The notes under the pieces: model-generated | Seen by the model: the letters and a program-made list of their open reading frames with translations, nothing else | Databases searched by the model: none | What the model was told of the DNA's origin: nothing | Shown here: positions 46,206-57,392 of the stretch, piece after piece | Layout of the letters: every line of letters begins with the position of its first letter | How positions within the stretch are numbered: the first letter of the stretch is position 1 | Origin: Cristatella mucedo | Lineage: Eukaryota > Bryozoa > Phylactolaemata > Cristatellidae | Length of the DNA stretch: 64,000 bases | NCBI GenBank assembly: GCA_009760855.2 | Contig: WPIO01000001.1 | Location: 5,012,501-5,076,500, forward strand | Direction of reading: 5' to 3' | Made by a program: the position numbers and the translations under genes

Positions 46206-47580
46206 GAGTAATACCGCCTTCTCAGAGATGCAGAATTAGGTAGAGTTTGTCCACCGGTTTTTCTGAATCATCTCTCAGAAGTATGTGATCCTATTGAAAC
46301 CAAGAGCACCTTGAGCGCTGGTCATCTCGCCTGGGCACCCCTGGTACTGCACTGCGATGGTTTAAGTTGTCTCAATAGAGACTAAGGAGTATACATATCA
46401 ACGGGCAACAGTCATTAACGAATGATTAAATTATGAAGTACTCCAGGGTTTTTTTGTGTTGTCAACGCCTTTTTCAAAATTTATTCTCGATTTCTGTCGT
46501 TGATGAATACGCCAAAGATGCGCTAGGCTTGTATTGCTGTGCAGATGACACGCAGTTGTACCTGCGCTTTGTCATTCTCGTGTTTTCCAGAAAGCCGGCC
46601 TCTCTTAATTATATTGCCAAATGTATTACTGACGTCATTACATGGAATGCAGCAAACTCCTTCAAATGAATGACGATAATAACACCTGCTTGATCTCTGG
46701 CATCTAACCTCGTGTAACTCCTAATCTGAAAAACCTCACCCTCAAAATACGGGAGGCCAGCAAATCTCTAGTAGCGTTTGCACGAGTGTCCTGTTTTAAG
46801 GTGAACTTTGACCAGTCGACCACATTAGGTCAAATGTAAAGTGAGCGTAGTTTTCTAATACGTCAAGTTTCTAAAATTTGAGATTGCTTCGAAAGGAAAA
46901 CCAGATTGAAACCGAGTTGGTTAATGAATTCGTGAAATGTTGTCTCGACTTATGCAAATTACTTCTGGTAGATCTCCTTCCATGCAAACTAAGGCACATT
47001 CAGTAGCTTCAAAACTTTGAAGCTAGGCTATTCTGTCGTGAAAGTCACAGCTGCCACATTAAACCACTCTTATTGACCTGGACTGACTCAACAGTAAGCA
47101 GCGTATCAACTCACCGGTTTTCAACACCCGGTTTTTGGTCCCTTCATTCTCTTGCTCAAGCATACCTGTCCAGACTACTCTTAATTAGGCCACGCATCGT
47201 AGCTGCTACTCCTCTGACTCGAATCATTTGGCCGTGCCTTTAATCAAGCTCAATCCTTGCGAGGATGAGCCGCTACTTCGCATGTTCCCACATCCTGAAA
47301 TTCATGCCCGACAGACATAATGAAAACCAGACTCAGTTTAATGTATATATAACTAATTTATATAGCATCATATCAACTTTAGTCTCTGTGCAGGCACTTT
47401 TATATGTGCCGAAGGGCTTAAAATATGTAAAAAGAAGATGAAACTCTGCATCTTCCTGACAGCATTTGTAGTTCCATGTGATATATTCCTTTAATGCGTG
47501 CACACACTGCATGCTTCCTTTGTAGCTTATGTAAAATACATAGATTTAGGTTTACTTCTTCTAGGGATCCGTACATATGT
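46206..47580 (+). mobile_element. LINE LA copy 9, heavily decayed, split by a SINE
   Basis: Landmarks of LA occur in order. TGCAGAATTAGGTAGAGTTT comes near the palm start. CTCGCCTGGGCACCCCTGGT follows, then GCAGATGACACGCAGTTGTA (translated CADDTQLY; the motif is CADD instead of YADD). Next are a thumb region around 47040-47160 and a 3' UTR after a SINE insertion (CTGACAGCATTTGTAGTTCC). It is much more diverged than the other long LA copies, so it is old. Confidence 0.7.
47343..47425 (-). repeat. SINE family S2 fragment inside LA copy 9
   Basis: AATTTATATAGCATCATATC, then TTTAGTCTCTGTGCAGGCAC and TATGTGCCGAAGGGCTTA align with the 3' half of S2 (ATTTATATAGCACCCAACAG, TTAATCTCTATTCAGGCGCT, CATATGCCCCGGGGCTCGAG). 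LA sequence continues on both sides. The tRNA head is missing, as after 5' truncation. Confidence 0.65.
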
Positions 47581-48744
47581 CTTATTTGTCTTATTTAAAT
47601 ATTATTTTATCATAATTTTTAAATATTATTTTGTCCTGTCAAAATTTCTGAACTTGTAAATCCAAGAGTCTTTCTACCCCTTTCTTCGCCTTACTCCTTC
47701 TCAGAAATGTAGCCTGCTGTCAACTACGCAAGATTGTGCACAACCCTAAAGTCTCATTATTTGAGAGAACCACGGAAAGTCTCAATGGAAAGAGTAACGA
47801 AGAGTAACTGAGAAAGACGATATTTTTCTGTAATGTATCTCCTGCCCCAGGAAAAGTGAGAGCAAATTAAAGTGTTTGAGTCTCTGTCGAATAATATCAA
47901 TTCTCTGGCCATGCAGATATACACCGTTTTCAACTTGAAGGAATTTAGAGGTACGTATATGCATCTTGCGCACGGGAACCTATTAACGGGCTGTTTTCAA
48001 AGTGATTGATATTAAGTTAAGTTCCTTCATATGGAGAAAAGATTTTGAAATGAATCTTTCAGTTTCAGGTAAAAAGTAAATCTCCATGGACTGAAGCAAC
48101 CTTCACGGGGACCGGAGCTGAACCTTTATATTTTCCAGAGAAAGTGCTGCTAATTCAAGGAAAAGTTTTCTTTTTTTATTACTAATACTTAACGTCACAG
48201 CCTTGAACTTTTGGCTGCCTCACTCTCGAACTTGTGCTAAAGATTAAAGCCTAACACTTGATTTGCTGATGAGAATGTGTCCTTGTAACTCACTTTTACT
48301 TTATTGAAGTCCACTGCGAATCTGAGATGTAGTGCTAAATAAACATCTTTTCAGTATGGCAAAGATGTTTTGCGCATGCCAAGCTTGCAATGCAAAGCTT
48401 GTCAGTTATTCATTCAATTCTGTACAGACACAGGCAATGTCTTGATTCTAAACGCTTATCATAACGTTCGGCTTTAAACTGCTTGATATTTGCATTAATT
48501 GTCGTTTTCATTGGAGAAGTAACATCAATAGATTGTTCATTTTAGTTATTATTATTAAAATTATGACTTTAATTATTCTTCTAAGTTGCATAAAATAGGT
48601 AAATTCTCACTTCCTATAAAAATAATAATAATAATGCACTTGATACCATTGAAGCAAGTAACTATTTGCAAGGGCGATGCTAAGGTTTTCATGGAGTGTG
48701 CAAGCCCCGCAAGTGATAGAAATTATGGCGCAAAGTTCTAATGT
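47581..48744. other. Stretch with no recognised feature
   Basis: AT-rich. A short AATAATAATAAT run near 48620, followed by GCACTTGATACCATTG, could be the tip of an LA 3' end. Confidence 0.4.
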
Positions 48745-48905
48745 TTATCAAAAAAATAATTCATTTATATAGCACCCAACAGAACTTAATCTCTATTCAG
48801 GCGCTTTACATATGCCCCGGGGCTCGAGCCCACGACCTCAGCCACACCTTGGTCAGGGCGAGCACCTTATCCGCTGGACCAAACCAGCTCGCCATCCGAC
48901 ATCTA
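48745..48905 (-). repeat. SINE family S2, best copy: tRNA head plus LA-type 3' end
   Basis: On the minus strand: GGCGAGCTGGTTTGGTCCAG then CGGATAAGGTGCTCGCC (A-box region), B box GGGCTCGAGCCC, then GTAAAGCGCCTGAATAGAG, ATTAAGTTCTGTTGGGTGC and TATATAAATGAATTATT. The last 55 or so bases follow the LA 3' end (GTAAAGCRCCTAGAAAGAG, ATTAAGTTCTCTGAGGGCG, CTTTATCAAGTGCATTATT) almost base by base. This makes it a tRNA-head, LINE-tail SINE. Confidence 0.85.
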
Positions 48906-49569
48906 CTAGGTAGTTGCTCATCGGATGCTTAAAGTTGTGCTTAATTTTTTGTTATTGACGGTCGCAGCAATATCGATCTCGACGTGCAACAAAATGATAT
49001 TGTGTAAGTAGTTGTCGCGAGCTAACGGGTCCTAATGCACTTTAAAGCCTTGAAGGTGTGTTTGGCAGTGACAGGCGACACTGCGAGTGCAAGTATGCAA
49101 GAATCAGGACAAGCAGTTAGCCAGACCAAGTGGTAGCCAGTCGCAGCTCCTCCAGCATGCACCAGAAGAAGTTTGAACTAAGGCAATGCATTTAAATTCA
49201 GCAGCGTCTCTCGATCTCGATATCTACGCCCTAGTCAAGCAGCTGCGGCTTTAATAGGATTAGCTCCAAGTCAGGAAAGTCGTCGGCATAGAAGCTTCCG
49301 GAAAATTTCCCGAGTCTATTGGCATCTACGCCAGCAAACCGATTTCGAAGCGATGCGCACGCAGCCTGAGACTGAGCATGTCGACTATCTTAGAGTTGAA
49401 GCTGACACTGAATTCACAACTATGGTCACAGTTAAAAGTACACCTGCTCCGCTCTAATTTCCCTTCGCCATAGCGAAATTGATGTCGTGTGTTTCAGTGT
49501 GCTTTGCGTGTTTACCTTTGTGTAATTGTGTGCCTTTTTCTGGTCAGAGATCATACCAGTCATATTATA
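48906..49569. other. Stretch with no recognised feature
   Basis: No gene or known repeat was seen. Confidence 0.45.
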
Positions 49570-50038
49570 TTACAGACATTGCAGTGAAGTGAAACCCAGA
49601 GTAGAACTTACTTGCTTGGTTTAAGGTCTCAATACAAGAGTTCAGTTGGTCTGCTACTAATTTTTCTAGTGTCTTTGGTGGACGGAAACTGCGCAAGTCC
49701 TCTTGGTCTAGCATTGATTTTTTAGTTAGTGGCTGAACAACAGATTTTTCGAAAGGTGCTGGGACATGACCTGATGCCAAGGACATACTTAAAATGTTGA
49801 TAATGTAATGTAATGTATATCCGTCAGTAGCTAGACAAGCCCAAAAGTACTATGTGGGTGTTACGCAGCAAAGTTCTTTATAGCGCACTTACATCCTAAG
49901 CGGCTTTAGATACGCATTCGGTAGCCAACAGATTTCCTCTAATGCAACAAAGAGAAAATGGGAAGCATAGCAGAGTCGTGAGAATAGTAGAGGTAGTGAG
50001 TAGCATGGAGGTAGCAGCTAAGGAACGCTGGAAAAGAT

Positions 50039-50398
50039 AATAACAATAATAATTCACTTGATAAAGCACCCTCAGAGAACTCAATCTCTCTCTAGGCGCT
50101 TTAAAATTGCTGTAAAGTGAAATGCAATTGAATGGTAAGTAAAATCATGCTTGAAAAACAAACGAGATGAATAATATGGTTAGGGGTGACATGCACAGGG
50201 TCAGCGTGCAAATGTGGTTAGTGGCAGCATGCACAGTGTCAGCACGCATAATCACATCAAAGACGAATCACAGGGACCCACTAAATGCTGTCCTAAATAG
50301 GTGTGTTTTTAGGTTCCTTTTAAATGTGGTCAGGTCAGGGGATGTTTTGACGCAGGTTGGGAGGGAGTTCCAGGCTTTGGGAGCATATGAACTAAAAT
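50039..50398 (-). mobile_element. LINE LA copy 11, inserted in LB copy 6
   Basis: The tail AATAACAATAATAATTCACT, the LA hairpin, the 3' UTR and the last 45 or so RT codons are present. AAGAT flanks it on both sides (50034-50038 and 50399-50403), and removing the insert plus one AAGAT restores the LB sequence CTGGAAAAGATGCGCTGTAG. It is strongly 5'-truncated. Confidence 0.9.
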
Positions 50399-50588
50399 AA
50401 GATGCGCTGTAGTCGGCAGCAGAAGAGTAGTTGTCGTTGCGTAGGAACCGTGGAAGCGAGATCCTCAGTCTAGGACCTGCTGAGCAAACGTTTCTGTCGT
50501 CAAAGGTCTTAAAGCGGAGCAATTGAACAGCTAATTTATTGCCCATACGGCACCTGAGGGCACAAGGAGGCTGAAACTGGCGAACCAA
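50268..50588 (-). pseudogene. Chimeric RT C-terminus made by LA insertion into LB
   Basis: This 106-residue minus-strand frame starts as LB (VRQFQPPCALRCRMGNKLAV, PRFLRNDNYSSAADYSA) and continues in frame as LA (SYFSSYAPKAWNSLPTCVKT, TFKRNLKTHLFRTAFSGSL). The switch lies at the LA 5' truncation point at about 50398. It is a by-product of nested insertion; function is unlikely. Confidence 0.85.
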
Positions 50589-52433
50589 TTCAGCAAGGTA
50601 TAGATGACTAAACGAATGGCGGGCCTAGGGCTCAGAGTAAGAACTTTGTTTTGTATCCGTTGACCCACCGGTAGCCATCCTAGATCTTTTAGCAAAGAAG
50701 ACAGCTGGTAAAACCTCTGGGATTTGCAAACTAGCCGAGCAGCCATATTCATAGCCATCTGTAATGGCCTAGTAGCTTTTTTTGGTAGCCCAACCAAAAG
50801 GGAATTACAGGTAATCGAGCGGAGACAGAACAAAGAACCTAGTTACAGTTTTTGTGAGCCACTGTTTTTAATCTTACACACGGATTGGACGTGAAGGCCA
50901 GCTATGCAAGCAGTCTTCTTAACAAAGCTTTCAAAATTTAGGGAGGTCTCGAATATGACACCTAAACTCTGAGCACACTGTGATGGTCGCACAACAGCAT
51001 CACTAATTAAAAGAGCAAAGTCTTCTAATCAAGCGACACGCTTAAGGTGTCCAATAAGTAGCAGTTCAGTTTTATCTTCATTTACTTTCAAGAAATTTTC
51101 TGACATCCAGGATCGAATGTCATAAAGGCAAGCATTCAGTTTATTCGTTGCTAACCACATACTCCGACGGTTTGAATGACAAATACAGCTGTGTTGTCAG
51201 CATACAAGTGATATCTTATACCACGGGCTTGATATCTTATTCCATGGGTTTTAATCACTTTTCCCAGAAGTTAAGCATAAATAGGGAACAGCAACGAACC
51301 GAGGACGGACCCTTGAGGGTCTCCACAGGTGACTGGTCTGGTGGATAAGACCTGACCCCCATATGACGCAGATTGAATACAATCAGACAAGTATGATTTA
51401 AACCACGCCAGTACCTCGTCTGCGAGACCAACCGCTGTTCCCAATAGTACTTGACTATATATGGCACCAGCAGATCTAAGCACTACAGAGGTAGGACGTT
51501 GGAAATAGGGTCAAGAGGACTAGTTTACTTCTTTACTGGGAGATAAATTTCTGGATAAGGTCGTTCGTGGTCTCCTTGAATGTAGACATCGAGGTAATTG
51601 ACTTAATCGTTGGACCGGAGTATTGTGTTGATGTAATTGAGGGACATGAGTCCAGAAAGGTTGCAGCAATCATGGGGATGGACTCTCTGATGTTGTCTAT
51701 CTTGCTGACAAAGAAGCTAGAAATAAGATTGGCTAGGTCACCACACAAATACCCTTTTAAGGAGCTAATCTGGGAGGGTAAAGGCGATGGCTGATTGGAG
51801 ACATCATCATTTTTACATTGTGCATCTGTGATTAAACCATATTTTAGAAGATAGATTTAGCCTTCGCTAGGATCGACTGGTATGATTAACAATAATCTTT
51901 GTATGCCTAACGTTGGTCACTCAATCCTAATCTTTTATATAATTTTGCCAGTTTTCGCTTAGTAGACTTAGCTAGCTTAATGTCTGAGGGAATCAATAGG
52001 CCATCTGGACGATGGTGCACATTACTCTTAGTCAGTTGTGCCAACTTGTTAAGCATATGAGCAAGTGTCGTGTTGTAGCATTCTACATTCTCCAATGATG
52101 ACAGGTCGTATGGGGGTTTGAGCAGGTACGGCGAAGAAGATATTTTTGCTCTGGAAACATTGATGTCAAGGTTACTGAGTTTTGGTAATTCACGGGTGAT
52201 TTTTTGATGCGGAAGACTGCAAACTCTCTAGATTAAACGATGGTGGCACCTGATAAAATGACCATGATTCGGTAGAAGTAGGGGATGATAGCCTACACAA
52301 GTGGAAGAATATTTGATCAAGAGTATAACCGCTGTTATGAGTGGGGGTCATGCAGATGAGCCATAATAAAAAGAGTCAGGCAATGCATGAAATTTAGTAC
52401 GTAAGGCGTCAGTCAATTCATCAAGATGAATAT

Positions 52434-52556
52434 AATGTATCTCCGTCTGTAACTCCACAAAGCCATAAAGACAAAGTGGGTGTTACGCAGGAACGTTTTT
52501 TTATAGCGCACTCACAGCCTAAGCGACTTTCGGTACGCATTCGGTAGCTAACAGAG
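52434..52556 (-). mobile_element. LINE LB copy 7, short 3' fragment in LA copy 10
   Basis: The reversed LB tail (TAATGTATCTCCGTCTGTAA) and hairpin (CCACAAAGCC..ACAAAGTGGG region) are followed by GTTACGCAGGAACG and GGTACGCATTCGGTAGCTAA. Only about 120 bases of LB are present. LA endonuclease sequence resumes directly at TGCTGAAATTACCC. Confidence 0.88.
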
Positions 52557-52960
52557 TGCTGAAATTACCCACAATGAAGACAGATCAATTTCTTGCACGC
52601 AGAATTGAAATTAGATCCGAAAAATTGGTGATGAACGAGGAATTTGTACCAGGTGGGCGAAAGATTACTGCGACACCATAAGCAGCTTGTTGTCGCAGGT
52701 ACGTCGAACAAGAGATTCGAAAGACTGCTTCGATGGGACTGCAAACGGTGTGTTATTGAGTCAGGAATGGACGACAACAGCGATTCATCCAGTTTTTATT
52801 GATCTAACGGTATGAAAGAGCGAGAAACCCGTCGGAGTGATTTCGATTACTTTTATACTGTTGGCCGATTTTTGCCAATTGTCGGCTAAATCGAGCGGGT
52901 CGAGATCGTCATCAATAACCGTCTCACGTATTATTAGGAGTTTATTACAACAGTAAAAAT

Positions 52961-54118
52961 GTTTATCTCAGCACTTGGACAATGGTAGCATAATGATAAT
53001 AGGCATGCACGATCGTACCTAATGCATATGTTCGTAACTATTCACAAAACTAAGGCAGAATTGTTATGCATTTTCGTAACAATCGGCGAATGTAAGGCCA
53101 ACTGGAGCTGGGCTCAGCTGGATGCTGGATTCTTGAGATGAGCTGGAAGTTTGAGATGCCTAAACTTTCTTAAGTAGGCACTGCCCTCAAGTGTCCATAA
53201 ATAAGGGAAATATCATTTTAGTAGGGAAAACCCAAAGTGAAACTAGTTAGACAGTTGTTCGTTGTCAAAATGGGTTTTTATTGGCAAGAATCTGCTTATT
53301 TTCGTATTTTTTATGTTCTTTAAGCTTCAATATCTTTGCCATTTTCCAAAATCAAGCCGGCAATAATAAAAAAGATGAGAACAAATATTCATTAACCTTA
53401 TAGGCTTTGCCAGAAGCTTTACAACGGCAAAGAATATGTGCTTTTCCAGAGGATTTTTAATGTCCGGAACTGAGTTTAAAGATACGCATGTCTTTGCAAA
53501 GCTGACAAACTTTTATAAGCTAGGCCTCAGTTGATCTGTTACGTAATACAAAATTACCCAGTAGTCTTCAGACTTGTTAATAAAAGCTGAAGTGACTCAT
53601 TGTTTTTATGTTGAAGTTTGGCAAAGTATTCCTCATACCATTAATATTTCTGGTCTTCGTAACTCACTATCAAATGCTAAAGGTTAATTCCTGGGTATAT
53701 GAAGATCTACAGAGTAAAGAAGTAAAAGTCGAGACAACGTTTCGATCAAATCAAATATCTTTAAGCTGCATTAGAATCATTCTACCAAATTTTGACTCAA
53801 AAATTGGTTTCTTTTATTCGATCTTGTTTCGTTAATCTAACATAAAACTGATAAAATAGCTCTACTCATACTAGTTCTAAAGCTTTTAATAGCGAAGAAA
53901 CAATTTTAATAATAAAAAACATCAAGTGCCTTAAGAAAAAACGCATTACTGTTTTGAAGGCACTTACAATACGCTCAAAAATAAGCATTTCAAGTGACGA
54001 GTTTAAAAAATGCACAACGTCATCGTGCATGAGTACAAAAAAGATAACAGGTGCTAACCAAGCCAAAGTTTGCTCTCGATCTCTCGAAAGATTGGCGTAT
54101 AGTTTGCACCTATTTTAG
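52961..54118. other. Stretch with no recognised feature
   Basis: The plus-strand ORF at 53608-53835 has a hydrophobic start (VFLIPLIFLVFVTHYQML) but no recognised domain. About 70 bases before 54119 resemble the intron upstream of the CAP-gene EGF exon. Confidence 0.4.
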
Positions 54119-54216
54119 AATGTAGTGATGTTTTTGCTATAACTGAGGAACGCTTAATTTGAGCATGTGCACCTGCTATTTCGAGATACCGTACACTTCT
54201 TGGTCATACTACAACC
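54119..54216 (+). pseudogene. Decayed copy of the CAP-gene EGF exon
   Basis: Compared with 41407-41505, the matching blocks are TTTTAG at the acceptor, GAGGAACGCTTAAT, ATGTGCACCTGCT and CAACC at the end. The following intron bases ATGAATAACAG correspond to GTGAGTAACAG. Most Cys codons are lost, the donor GT is AT, and stops occur, so it is a pseudo-exon. Length is 98 versus 99 bases. Confidence 0.75.
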
Positions 54217-54855
54217 ATGAATAACAGCTGAGCAGCCCCTTTTCTGTTTTGAATGTCGACTATTACAAGTGTTTTAGCTATCAAGAGAGCCAATGAATTA
54301 GATTCCAAATGTGCGCGTCTCTTGAATGCTACCTGAGGGCAATCCACCAAAATTGATTGCTTAGAAAATAAAAAAAATCCTTTTACTCCCAAAACTGGCT
54401 ATATCCTTTGAAAAAGAGCGTTATAACTGTACGCTACTAGGCTAGCTGTGGTTTGTTTTGTTGCCAGATATTGCATTCATCAAATAAACTCTGATGATCT
54501 TTATGATGAGTGATCTTGATATGTAAGCTGCAACATAGCTTGAAAATTTAAGTTCTAAATCAGGAATTCTCTTGTAAGTAACTCTACATATCGAACATAA
54601 TTTCACTGAATTTTGAGAGAAATGTCATAGGTATTAGCCGTCAGAAAGCAACTACTGGAATTATATTTCAAGATTCGACTTCTAAGATAAGCCTCTTTTT
54701 TCTGTAACTACAGATTAGAAAATTTAAAGATGAATAGCAAAATCTTCCGTGTTTTTGAAACAAACGAATACAGCCGTTGAAACATATATAATCGTTTGAT
54801 GCCCTCCCAATTGTGCCTAAGCAACACTAGGCAGAACATCGAAGGGGGCTCACAG
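54217..54855. other. Stretch with no recognised feature
   Basis: The first 60 or so bases resemble the intron after the CAP-gene EGF exon. Nothing else was recognised. Confidence 0.4.
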
Positions 54856-56800
54856 AGACGCGTATTCTCTCGGACGCCTTCGGCGCACTATGACATTCAG
54901 CATTTGTGAGTTATCTGGTCAAAACGTAGTCATTGTAACGGCGAGGAATTGTCAGATTGCGCCCTGGCAGCGGCTGTGGTTCAGTTCTGTTGACTTCGGG
55001 TGCAGGGGTGCCCCTCCCTGCCCTGGCACGAAACGCAGATCGGACACGTGGAGACAAACACCACCGACCTCAATTCCCACGCCCTGGCTGTCGCTGGTCA
55101 CCGTGCCCTCGGGCCACTCCGTCGTGCAGCGAGCTTCCGCGAGCTTCACAAAAACTTTCTGGCCGACTGCATAGCGAGAGTGCTAGGACACTTATTCGCT
55201 TGTATGCTGCCGAGAAGGCTTGTCAACTCATAAAAATAGCCTTCTGCTGAGCACCATATCCTCGTCCAACCCTGCTGTCGGCAAGATGTACGGGTTCACC
55301 ATCGCCAGGACGTTCCATCCCGTGCGAGAAGCCATTCCCTTGACGATCCTACGACTCCAATTAATGATGCCGTTGCCGGAGAGTTTATATGTGCAATAAT
55401 AAGTGGGCTCCACGCCCCAACAGTCGCAATGACCGCTCAGAACTGTTGAACGAAAACAACGGCCGTTATCCATGAGCAACTGCAGAGGAGAGCCTCGCTC
55501 TCTAAAAATGTCGTCAAGATTCCGCTGCAAGGAGTTTTCTCCTTCGTCAGGTATACGCCTCCTAATAGCGATCCGGCAGGGCCCACAATCTATAACTGTC
55601 AGACATGTTTGGCCCTTCAAGTGGGTTTTGTCGCAGGCCAAGCGCTGCCAGTTCTCGGATACATTCAGCATACCTGAGCTCCATGCGACTAATGCAGGAT
55701 CGATCGACTTGCAACGGGTGCAAATCTTGAAGAAAGCTGTGATGTGCTTTTACCGAATAGCAGGTTCCAGGCGGCACATTCTGGAAATGTAGAGTTTCCT
55801 GTCTACACCGAAGTGATGAAGGCAGTGGACACTTTTTAAGTCGATGCTAACCGTCGGCGAAGACGCCTGCTCTAGGAAATCGAGACTGCTTACATTTTCC
55901 GTCATCCACTACTGAGCCACTCGGGTCAGCTGGTCGGCTTTATAGTTAGACGATCTCACCAGGACTACCGGAGCCTGCAGTCCGCACTCGGACACCGTGT
56001 CAGCGATCATTGCTAGCCTGCGTCGGATGAGCGCCTCCTCAATGCCGCGAACTCGTAAAGGCTTATCTCTAACCAGCAGTAATTATAGCCATCCACAGAC
56101 CTTTGCTGAATCTGTCCGAACGGACCATTGCTGAATCTGTCCGAATCTTTGCCAGCCTCAAGGACCAAGCAATTGCCAGATTGAGGCCCTTGACGACAGC
56201 CTCCAGCTCAGCAAGGTTGATATGGGCTACGTCGTCAGCTTTTCATAGCCTGGAGGTATCCTTTACCATTTTTTCTCCTTATTTCCAGCCATGCGCCGAT
56301 CGCAAGGCTGTAGGCCTCACCCCAGATGATCCACCATCCCGATTCGGTATATTCCAACTGCCTGAAGCTTGATTATCAGCATGCCGCCACTGCAGCAATT
56401 CCCTCGCCATGGCTATGGCATTTCTATCCACGAGTGAGTCCTAACCGACGTCGCCAGTGGTTCTCTTCAAGTAAATGCAGGCTTGGCGAAGCTAGCCTGA
56501 CCATGGAAAATATCCGATCTGCTGACCACACGACGAAAACAGCTGCTGTCGCGACACCACGTTAGCGCGGCTAACGAAGCTCCTCACCTTCCTTCGGCCT
56601 GCATATGCGAAGGCCAAGAATTCTTCTGCCAACGAGGCTTTCACGTGGCTAGCCTTCAAACCAAACGTTCGACCAGAAACCACTGCCAAAACCAGACTAC
56701 GCTGCTATTGACAATATCGTCAGCATTCCATTTATTCCCCTCGACCTCTGTAATCAAAGGCGAGCACATAAACACTGACCAAACCAGTTCTGGCGAAACC
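54856..56800 (-). mobile_element. LTR-retrotransposon pol fossil (RNase H and integrase)
   Basis: On the minus strand, in pol order: RNase H-like (about 56260-56000; INLAELEAVVKGLNLAIAWS), a zinc-finger end before the integrase (CTRCKSIDP, near 55720), integrase core (about 55660-55250; KGQTCLTVIDCGPCRIAI, LLMDNGRCFRSTVL, KLSGNGIINWSRRIVKG) and integrase C-terminal part (54952-55149; WPEGTVTSDSQGVGIEVGG). No LTRs were recognised. The clade is undetermined; the integrase does not look like BEL/Pao. It is a broken, old copy with several breaks, more GC-rich than its surroundings. Confidence 0.72.
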
Positions 56801-57089
56801 TTGCATGAATTGAAAAATAAAAAATACGGCCAAATCTGGCCCTTCTAGCCCTCAACGTAATGTTCTGCAGATTTTTCAGTTCCAGTTTACTAGATGGTTC
56901 ATTATCCGTCAATTTGCAGTGACTAAACGACTATTTATTTTCATCTGATCATCATTAATATACATAGAGGCACTCTTGCCACTATGTATATTAATGTATA
57001 TAAATGTATATAAATCAGATTACGTTAAAATTAGTTTACTGCGGAAATTACTCAATTCGGTGCTTATATTAAGTTTTAAAATCAAGAGG
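56801..57089. other. Stretch with no recognised feature
   Basis: Short AT-rich stretch with a local TGTATATTAATGTATATAAA duplication near 56985. No gene. Confidence 0.4.
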
Positions 57090-57392
57090 CGAAATCTCTA
57101 CAAGAACCAGAAAGGCGTCGCATCAACATCACAGCACAACCTATGCACCTGACTCTGAGAAGCAAGTGCCAAAATGCCAAGCCTAACTGAGTGCAATAAC
57201 CGATATTCTTATAATCGGCGTTCTGGTAGCCATAGGTAAAGCGATTTTTCTCGCTGTACCAAGCCTTTATGGCTTCACTGCAGGAGTCATAGCGTAATAT
57301 GCGTTGGATATATTCCTTTTCCTGTGTCATGCTCAAGCAGGTAATGTTTTGACTCATTAATCTACAGTATAAGCGTTTTCTTTGTCACAGTA
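57090..57392 (-). pseudogene. Decayed copy of the central CAP-gene exon with adjoining intron
   Basis: The exon part is 57187-57392 (206 versus 225 bases). The frame contains EAIKAWYSEKNRFTYGYQNA, like AIKGWYNEKLRFTYGDPNY in the live gene, and NIGYCTQ for NIGHYTQ. About 20 bases are missing where the live exon encodes VGQNLAL, and the donor is TT instead of GT. Similarity runs on about 100 bases into the intron, so this is a DNA duplicate and not a retrocopy. It is on the opposite strand to the live gene. Confidence 0.85.

Larger units (their letters stand above)
49801..51450 (-). mobile_element. LINE LB copy 6, inserted in LA copy 10
   Basis: It starts with the reversed LB tail TAATGTAATGTAATGTATAT and continues through the LB C-terminus and RT thumb (50531-50833) to the palm (RPVTCGDPQGSVLGSLLFPI and GLADEVLAWFKSYLSD in frames at 51255-51483). 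The 5' end is truncated at about 51450. It is itself split by an LA copy at 50039-50398. Confidence 0.85.
49570..52960 (-). mobile_element. LINE LA copy 10, host of a nested LINE cluster
   Basis: LA sequence on the minus strand occupies 49570-49800, 51451-52433 and 52557-52960, and is collinear with LA copy 4. It runs from the endonuclease (around 52900-52560) through the linker frame 51907-52095 and the frame 51533-51748 to the RT start (49565-49786, MSLASGHVPAPFEKSVVQPL). It is cut twice by LB copies. Its 3' part beyond the RT start is missing. TTGA flanks the larger insertion on both sides (49797-49800 and 51451-51454), a likely target-site duplication. Confidence 0.82.
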
